This document shows positions 57,148 to 64,000 of a DNA stretch of 64,000 nt, in pieces (position 1 is the stretch's first letter; each line of letters opens with the position of its first letter). The translations under genes and the position numbers were made by a program. The DNA lies in contig CM064870.1 of the NCBI GenBank assembly GCA_032719365.1, positions 25,176,738 to 25,240,737 of the forward strand, given 5' to 3'. Source of the stretch: Prinsepia uniflora (lineage: Eukaryota; Streptophyta; Magnoliopsida; Rosales; Rosaceae). The notes beneath the pieces are model-generated. The model was not told the origin of the DNA, did not search any database, and saw nothing but the letters and a program-made list of their open reading frames with translations.

Positions 57148-58190
57148 ATGGCTACACCTTCTGAAGCAAATGTAGAACCAAATGTAATGTCTGAAATGGA
57201 AAGATCATTGAAGCGGGTTAGTGGTGATGTTGGATGGGAGTTTGCACTTTTGGCGAATCCTACAAACTTTGATAAGGTGAAGTGCAATTTGTGTGGTAAA
57301 TGTATGAGTGTTGGAATAAAAAGGATAAAACAACACATAGCGCACATCAAGGGGAATGTAGTTTCTTATTCAAAGTCTTCAGATGATGATAAATTAAGGT
57401 GTAAAGCCACTTTAGAAGAAGAAAAGGTCAAGAAAAGACAAAAGAATAGACTTGAAAAGGAAGTGAGGTAAGAAGTTAGAATTTAAGAAGAAGAGGAGGA
57501 GGAGGAACTTGAAATTGGTGGTCCAAAAAAAGTCAAACACTTTCTTAGGCCTATAGATAAGTTTGAAAACACTATCAATTCTGAATCTTCAATGGTTGGA
57601 AACAAACAACTTCGACAACAAAATATCAATGATGCACTTTGGAAAGAAATAAGACATTATGTGCATCAATATTTGGCTCGATGGGTGTATGAATCCGGTC
57701 TTCCTTTTCAGGCCATTGAGAATGATAGCTTCAAAAGATTTGTGGAAGCGGTAGGTCAATTTGGTCCTGGTTACCAACCTCCAAGCCAATACCAATTGAG
57801 GGAGCCATTATTGAAGGAAGAAGTTGAGAGAACTAGAAAGTCACTTACCACACAAGAAAAAGATTGAGCTAAGCATGGTTTTTAAATCATGACTGATGCT
57901 TGGAGCGACCGAAAAAGAAGAAGTATGATGAATTTGTGTGTAAATTGCAAGGAATGCACAACTTTTCTATCTTCTAAGTAAGTTTTGAGGGAATCATACA
58001 TGGGCTTATATATATATATTTGAATATGTGGACAAGTGCATTGATGATATTGGGCCACAAAATGTAACTCAAATGGTGACGAACAATGCATCTAACAATA
58101 TGGCTGCGACGAAGTTGTTGAAGTTGAAGAGGCCAAACATCTTTTGGACTTCATGTGCCACTCATACTTTTGAGTATGAATTTTCAGAAT
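57148..58190 (+). pseudogene. hAT transposase, decayed, 3' truncated
   Basis: From the ATG at 57148 there is a BED-type zinc finger (VKCNLCGKCMSVGIKRIKQH, about residues 49-68). After stops near 57469 and 57486 the same frame gives FEAxGxF-like hAT sequence: WVYESGLPFQAIENDSFKRF and QFGPGYQPPSQYQLREPLL (57592-57867). Further stops follow, then MTDAWSDRKRRSMMNL, with the first catalytic Asp. In another frame is VTNNASNN, where the second catalytic Asp (normally VTDNASN) has become Asn, then PNIFWTSCATH. The dimerisation domain is absent. 56420-57147 is presumed 5' interior with an (AT)n tract. Confidence 0.85.
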
Positions 58191-58227
58191 TGTGAAACAC
58201 TTTGTTTGAAAGTTTTTGGTCCTCCAT

Positions 58228-60466
58228 TTAAAGTGCTTCGACTTGTTTATGGGGATAAAAGGTTATCAATGAGATTTTTGCATGTTCCATCTTTGAGCCA
58301 TCAGGTACGATGAGAACAATCCCCGCTCTTACTCCCCGCTGGTTGGATGAACCATCAACAAAAAGATTTGATAGAATATTAGAGGTTAGAGGTTGTAGCA
58401 AAGAGGAACTGACACCATGTTCTTGTGATAAGGAAGAGCCTGTCATCCAAGGGACTTCGACAATTCCAATGCCATTTTCTCTGTCTTTTGACGCTAGAGT
58501 GAATTCTACCACAAAATTTGTTAAGGCTTGACCTTTGACTGCAATTCTAGATCGCTAGAGTAAGTTGTGCTAACTTATTTCCATTCCCCATTTCATTCCT
58601 CGAGTTGATGCATCTGGAGCATCAAGTAATGAACACATGGCTTATTCTGTCATGACGATTACCCGATGAGCTTGAAAGCAGGGTCTTAATTTTTTTGTAG
58701 TGACCAACAATGCTAAGATCAACTTCTCGAGCTTAGGATATCATGTCTCTGCATTGGGGAGAGCCTTTTCATGTGTAAAAAAAAAGGAGAAATTGAACTC
58801 CACTCTCTTCTCGGACAATTGCGGAGCTTGTCGTGATGTCTTAAACTCTTAGATAGAGGAACAAGTCCTCATTATCCTTGGGGTTTAACAGTAACGATGG
58901 AGATGTCAAGTATATCTTGAGGTCTTTAAACACATTCTCACAATTTTCGTCCCACTTTTCTCTAGATTCTTTCTTGATCGCTTGGAAGAAAGGTCGACAC
59001 TGATCTGTTGCTTTGGAAACAAATCGATTCAAGTCTACTTCTCGCCCAGTCAAGCTCTGGATCTCCTTTAGTGTTAAAGTGACTTCATTTCAAGAATTGA
59101 CTTTATCTGCTTTGGGTTAGCCTCAATTCGTCGTTCAGTCACGAGATAGCCTAAGAACTTCCCAGCTGCCACTCCAAAGGTGCGCTTTAGAGGGTTAAAC
59201 TTCATTTTTTACTTTTTAGCAAATAAAAAGTTTCCTATAAATTTGTGAGGTAATCTTTGTGTTTTCCCTTTTAAACATGATGTCATCAATGTAAACCTCC
59301 ATGGACTTGCCAATGAGATCCTTAAACATTTGGTTGAAAAGTCATTGATATGCTGCACCAGCATTCATGAGGCCAAAAGGCATGACTTTATAGCAGTGTA
59401 CTCCTCACTCGAATATTATGGTCGTCTTATCTTTGTCCTTCTCATGCATGAAGATCTAGTTATAGCCGAAATATGTATCCAGAAAGCTTAAAAGCTCATC
59501 GACAGTGGTTGAATCTACTAAGAGGTCGATCCTTGGTAAGGGGTGTTGAAGCAGAATTCGTTTGTACTCTCAAAAGTCTCATAGATCTCAGTAAACAACA
59601 AACAGTAAGCTATCATTCGTTCAACATTGAGACCCCGGGGGTTGTTCGACCAAGAACGTTCCAATACTTAAGTCAGCTTTGAAAGAGAAATCTTAAGAGC
59701 TTAAGTAACGTTGAATCGAATTACCTTGGAAATGAAATAAACTCCGCTATTTATAGGATCAATTATTTATTAATATATTAATAAAATATATTATTTAATA
59801 ATTATAATAATGACTCATTATTTATTAGTTACAAATTCAACCGACCAATCAGAACACTCCGAGGCTCCCAAGGATTTCTTGTAACAACCCGCGAGGTCTC
59901 GATCTTAAACGAACGATAAGTTACTGTTTGCTGTTTACAGGGATCTAGGAGACTTTTGAGAGTACGGACGAATTCTGCTTCAACAAGGGGTAATTGTCTT
60001 TTGGGGATGCGAAATTGAGGTCAGTGTAGTCCACACAAACTCCTAATCTCCCTGCTTCTTTCTTCTTGAAAAGTACAACGTTTACCAGCCATTCAGAGTG
60101 CAGAAACTTCTTCAGTGGAACTAACTTTGAGTAACTTGTCGATTTCTTCATGTATGATAGCAATTTTCTCGGAAGAAAAATTGCGTCTCTTTTGCTTGAC
60201 CGGCTTGTGATTCAAATTGACAAGTTACTTGTGGCAAGCAATGATAGGATCAATTTTGGGCATGTCAGATGGCGACAAGCAAAGACATCTTTTTCTTCAC
60301 ATAGGAAGGCAGTGATTTCTTCCTTTTCCTTGGTGTTCAAGTGTGCACCAATGCGAGCATTTTTTTTCCGAATATAGAGGGTCAAGTTGTATGAGAGTGA
60401 CATCATCTTCAAGTTGCCAAAGTCAGGTTCTGAGGGTTCCTTATAGACGTCAAGTTCTTGACGCAC
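58228..60466 (-). pseudogene. Gypsy reverse transcriptase - RNase H pseudogene
   Basis: Pieces in order on the minus strand: 60466-60212 (TKEKEEITAFLCEEKDVFA, upstream of RT); 60163-59945 (LHSEWLVNVVLFKKKEAG then VCVDYTDLN, RT N-terminal); after the insertion, RIDLLVDS and SFLDTYFGYN followed by an in-frame stop (59538-59440); YIDD catalytic motif on the minus strand near 59282-59293; 59053-58841 (LNRFVSKATDQCRPFFQAIK, end of RT); 58512-58228 (LFVDGSSNQRGVRAGIVL, start of RNase H). Several frameshifts separate them. Confidence 0.82.
59544..59985 (-). mobile_element. 442-bp LTR-derived insertion with inverted U5 ends, TSD AGGGG
   Basis: AGGGG flanks both sides (59539-59543 and 59986-59990). 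The left 103 bp (TGTTGAAGCAGAATTCGTTT...) and the reverse complement of the right 103 bp (TGTTGAAGCAGAATTCGTCC...) agree at roughly 85%. The middle holds CCTATAAATAG on the minus strand (near 59747-59757), an LTR-type TATA box. A one-armed relative lies at 49818-50140. It looks like an LTR whose U3 end carries an inverted copy of its own U5 end. A short foldback element is an alternative reading. Confidence 0.75.
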
Positions 60467-60507
60467 TGTTAGTTGCTATTTAGAAGACGAAGAAGGAAAT
60501 CCCCCCC

Positions 60508-63500
60508 TGTAACAACCCGTCCCGAGAGCCGGGATTAGGAGTGTGATTAAGGTGGGATTAGTGAGGTTTATTGGTGGTTAGGTGGTCCCGATAGGTCCGT
60601 AAGTGTAGAATGACGATTTTGCCCCTAGTTCGGGCAAAATGTTGACTTTTAGTTTGGGAGGTCCGATGAACTTTGACCGGTGTCTAGGACGTAGTTTAGG
60701 ACATCACGAATCCGTAGGCAGGTGGCACGTCCGATCCCGACATCCGAGGAGGAAATGGTGATGTTCGGAAGGTTGAGGGCATAACCGTAATTTGAGTAAA
60801 GTAGGAGGAATAGTTGACTTTTTGTAGAATCGGGTTTTGATACGTTGACCTAGGATGGTTAGATAGTTCTTGTCGTCCTGAGTTCGATGACATGCGGCAC
60901 GTATTCATCGGACGTACGAGGCGTGAGATACGGGTCTAGGAAGTAAGTGGCAAAACCGTAAATATGAGTTAAAAAGAAGGGTAATTTGGTCTTTCTGCAC
61001 ATTGGGATTTGTGCAGAAAGAAGGAAATGGACGGTTGGGATTGAACCAGGTGGGAAAGGAGTGAGAGGATTGGTGACATGTGGCACAGGACTAGAGGGTT
61101 CTGGGAGAATCCTGTACGTGCACGGTCCAATTATTTTGGGGTGCACCCGTGCAGTGTTCGTGGTTGTTCCGGGAACCAAACAGAAAACAGAGGGAGCTTT
61201 TGAGGCAAAATTGAAGGGTGATTGAGGGTGTTGGTGAGATCTGGTGAGGGAGTGAGTGACGGGGGATTGGAAGGAAGCTGGTGAGGTGGTTGAGAGGTGC
61301 AGCGGGTGTGTGTGTGTGTGAGTTGTGAACCACGGGAAGATCGGGGGAAAACAGGAAGGCAGGCAGAGAGTTTGTGAGTTTGTGGTGGTGCGGTGGCCGT
61401 GTACGGTGCAATTGAGACCGTGGTGGTGTCGTGAGGGCAGCGTGGAGTCGACCAGCCCTGGAGGAGCTCACGGCGGTGACTGGAGGCAGGTAATCCCTCA
61501 TCCCTGTACAATTACTCTGTTTTTCCCTTGAGTTTAGATTCGAAAGTCGTGGGGTTGGGAGTAACGTCGAGGGAATTGGAGGCCAGGGTGAGACTCCTGG
61601 AGGTCCCAGGTGTCGACTGTGTGTGCTGCCGTGATGAGTGGTGCACGGCGGAGGATGGCACGATAGAGGTGCTCTGTGTCCTCTGTTTTGCCGTGGGTTT
61701 TAAACGGCGAGTCGTGAAGGTAGGGGCTGAGTCGAAGGTCTAGGAAGATTAGTTTAGATTCAGTGAGGTCCCAGGAAGGGTCTGGGATAGTCACCGTGAC
61801 GGGGGGTGACCGGAGTGGCTGGATCGCAAAACAGGGGAGTTTGGGGCTGTCTGGTTTCGAGTTCAGTCGACGGGCTAGGGACAGTGCCGAGGTGAACGGA
61901 GTTGGGGAAGCAATAGGGTTGGTCTGGACGATGCTGTAGGAGAAGAAATGAGCTGTTTTGGTGGACGGAAGAAGGAGAACCATGCTCGCCGGTCTGAGTT
62001 GCAGACCACTGTACCGAACCGGGTTCGATTGAGGAAGACGGTGTACTGTAGCAGCGCGTGAAGGCCACACGCAGCCACTTTGGGCGACGCGTGGGGGCGC
62101 GTGCGGCGGCGATGGGGAATGTGGTCAACATGGTTTTTAGTCTAGGTGTTCTAACGAGTCTATTGGAATCGGTTTCGGATTGTTCGGACGTCGTTTGAGT
62201 TTAGTTCCGCGAGGGTGAAGGTTTAGGGTCCCGGGTTTTACGTTTTCGATTCGGGGAATTTTGAGGGAATTTAGGTGAACTTTCGTAGACGTATTAGTGA
62301 TGTATTTTGACGATGTTTGACAGGATCGGGATTTTCCGAGGAAGCCGAGGAACGTACAGGACGTTCAGGACGCGAGTAGGGCTCAGTACTGTGAGTGGAC
62401 CCTTTCTCTAAACACGAGCATGCATAACTGTTTTCAATACTTGTTTTATGGTTTTACTCATAATTCTATGCTTATCGAATATGTTTGGTCGGTTTTACAT
62501 TATTACACGTTTTTCGAGGAAATCGGTTTTTAGCGCGTTTTACGAGGAATGGTTGCTTTCTGATTATGATGTTATGGTTTTGGGATTTCAAATGATAAGT
62601 GGTTTTCAATGATTATAAAGGGATTTTGGAACATGATTTCAATGATTAAAGGATTTCGGTTTTAGAAACGGATTTCGGAAAAAGGGTTGGTTTTCAAGTG
62701 GAAAAGTGGACTCCGGATTTGGGTTCGGAATGACGGTCGGGAAGCTGAAAGGGCATCGGACCAGTGATTTCAGATTCGGGTTTGGATGTGAATACGAAAA
62801 TGGTTTTCAACTGATTTGATTGGATTTGCTGGATCTGGTTATTGGGTTTAAAGACCCGGATATTGATTGACGGGGGACGGGCCCGGATTGAGTTTAAAGA
62901 CTCGGGAGTTTAAAGACTCGGATATATTGATATTTCCCCCGTAGGCCTTGAGTTTAAAGACTCGGGAGTTTAAAGACTCGGATATTAGTAAGGCCTGGAT
63001 TGAGTTTAAAGACTCGGGAGTTTAAAGACTCGGATAGGTCCAGCAGGTTTGATCGGAAAAAAATAATGATTTGGATGTTCATGGTTTCTGATATGGATTT
63101 ATGATTCCTGTGCGATGACTTCTATAACTGTTTATAGTGTTTCTATTTCTTATGATGTTTCCTGAGTATTGGATCCTACTGTTTTGATAACGGGGTTATG
63201 CATGTGGTTTTCGAAATGGAGGGTTAAACTCGGTTTTTCTGATAAATGGTTTTAGAACTTTTCTTTTCTTACGGTCCACTCACATCTTCTGTTTTAAATT
63301 GCCCTCCAGGTTGTGGAGATAGCGCGGGGTCTTGACGTCGAGGCAGCGTCTGAGGCATCGACGTTTCGTGAGGGTTCCCGGAGTGTTTACATTTTCTTCC
63401 GCGTGCGTGTAAATATAATCGGTTTTTTTTATTTGTTGTACTATGCTCTGTAAACTTTGACTTCGGATATTTTATTGAGTACTTACTCCTGCGTCTGACT

Positions 63501-63574
63501 GTGTACTGTCGGGGTGTCAGATGGGAGCAGGATTTACCTCGGGTTTCGGGGTGAAACCGGGGTGGGTCTTGACA
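60508..63574 (+). mobile_element. Solo LTR, 3,067 bp, TSD CCCCC
   Basis: It begins TGTAACAACCCGTCCCGAGA and ends GGGGTGGGTCTTGACA. C runs flank both sides, so CCCCC is the likely duplication. It is closest in layout to the LTRs of the gag-only element. It contains TTTAAAGAC hairpin units (62844-63035) and the RY bracket (about 62390-62425 and 63195-63284). Open frames such as 61091-61511 and 61534-62131 lie in GC-rich LTR sequence, have no domain, and overlap each other in several frames. Confidence 0.85.
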
Positions 63575-63593
63575 CCCCCCCCCCCCCCCCCCC
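63575..63593 (+). repeat. Poly-C tract at the LTR insertion site
   Basis: A run of 19 C follows the LTR; the left flank has seven C (60501-60507). The duplicated C target has probably expanded by slippage, or the run length is a sequencing artefact. Confidence 0.8.
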
Positions 63594-63599
63594 GCGCGT

Positions 63600-64000
63600 T
63601 GTTGTGACAACATGGAGAATAAACTCAGTCTTGTTGATCTCCTTTAGCCTTTCAGTGAGGCACCGTCGAGCCATAGCTTGATCTTCCATTATCTCTCTGA
63701 TTCATCCTCCCGGGATTGGGAATCATATATTTTGATAAAGGCTTAATGTGTTTTTCAAAATTTTGTGAAGTCACAGTCTTCATAATATTCCATTATATGG
63801 AGAATACTCGTTCATGACATAGAACATCTTAGATGAATGGACACCTAGATTAAGAGTGCAAATGGTCAGGCTTGTTGACCCATTGAAACCCCGAAGCAAG
63901 ATTACCCTTTTAGCATTGAGATTCTCTAAACACATTTTGCACACAACATCTAGGCTGAGGATGTTTGCTACGCTTCCTTCGTCAACATGGATTTGATCAA
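63600..64000 (-). pseudogene. Gypsy aspartic protease fragment
   Basis: The minus strand reads IKIHVDEGSVANIL near 63996-63955, where a functional TAT-type protease has DTGSS, so the active site is altered. It is followed by LNLGVHSSKMFYVMNEYSPYNGIL with a stop after it, and by MARRCLTERLKEINKTE near the left end. It belongs upstream of the reverse transcriptase at 60466-58228. Confidence 0.65.

Larger units (their letters stand above)
50461..58190 (+). mobile_element. Remnant hAT-type DNA transposon split by two solo LTRs
   Basis: The left end CAAGGTTCAAAATGGCGGGC, with GC-rich CTAGGCG subterminal repeats (50461-50640), looks like a plant hAT terminus. The interior is displaced by LTRs at 50641-53229 and 53789-56414, and a decayed transposase lies at 57148-58190. 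The right end is lost where gypsy pol begins. Assigning the left end and the transposase to one element is inference. Confidence 0.5.
58191..64000 (-). mobile_element. TAT-type Ty3/gypsy pol remnant split by two insertions
   Basis: Read leftward from 64000 it gives protease, then (after solo LTR 60508-63574) the segment before reverse transcriptase, reverse transcriptase, and RNase H. VCVDYTDLNFASPKDNYPL is typical of the TAT (Ogre/Retand-like) branch. All parts carry frameshifts and stops. The 442-bp insertion 59544-59985 lies in reverse transcriptase. The element continues past the window. It overwrote the 3' part of the hAT at about 58190. Confidence 0.8.

Overview
This window is nuclear DNA of a flowering plant, most likely a eudicot. 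The evidence is plant-type LTR retrotransposons, a Cassandra element carrying 5S rRNA-like sequence, plant-type hAT remnants and a single spliced plant gene of the IQ67-domain (IQD) family. I cannot name the species. Apart from the IQD gene nearly everything is transposable element, and most of the ORFs of 60-100 codons are chance reading frames inside LTRs.

Layout. 1-25336 is a deep nest. A non-autonomous, tRNA-Asp-primed LTR element ('H', plus strand) has its 3' LTR split by two insertions. The first is a 13.1 kb gag-only element with about 2.95 kb LTRs (4889-18010, minus, TSD GCCTT), which itself contains a 5.46 kb non-autonomous element (8121-13579, minus, TSD GTACC) whose 3' LTR is a perfect palindrome. 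The second is a minus-strand LTR (19546-24978) holding an opposite solo LTR (20176-22932, TSD CAATG), followed by a Cassandra solo LTR (24980-25289). 25343-29162 holds an LTR scrap and a decayed Athila-like element; 29207-29405 is a possible SINE.

29696-39008 is the one host gene, an IQD calmodulin-binding protein on the minus strand. It has four exons, all phase 0, and about 474 codons without an interruption. Its third intron holds a 5.67 kb Ty1/copia element (30470-36143, TSD ATCAT, unusual TATTG...CAATA LTR ends), and that element is itself broken by a complete Cassandra (32127-32858).

40507-64000 is a field of solo LTRs of one large family (starting TGTAACGACCC-like, ending GGGT-rich then TGTCA or TGACA): 40507-46148 with 40649-43650 inside it, 46868-49704, 50641-53229, 53789-56414 and 60508-63574. 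They sit in a dead hAT transposon (50461 to about 58190) and a dead TAT-type Ty3/gypsy pol (about 58191-64000). The gypsy pol also holds a 442 bp LTR-derived insertion with inverted ends (59544-59985).

How it fits together. No autonomous element is intact here. The gag-only element, the coding-free Asp-primed elements and Cassandra all depend on enzymes supplied elsewhere. The large LTR family is present as one full element plus at least seven target-site-flanked solo LTRs, so LTR-LTR recombination has dominated. The most unusual signals are two insertions whose two ends are the same LTR terminus in inverted orientation, arrays of small hairpins with co-varying stems inside the big LTRs, and a conserved inverted bracket of RY (CATGCATG) and GTGAGTGGAC motifs in each of them.
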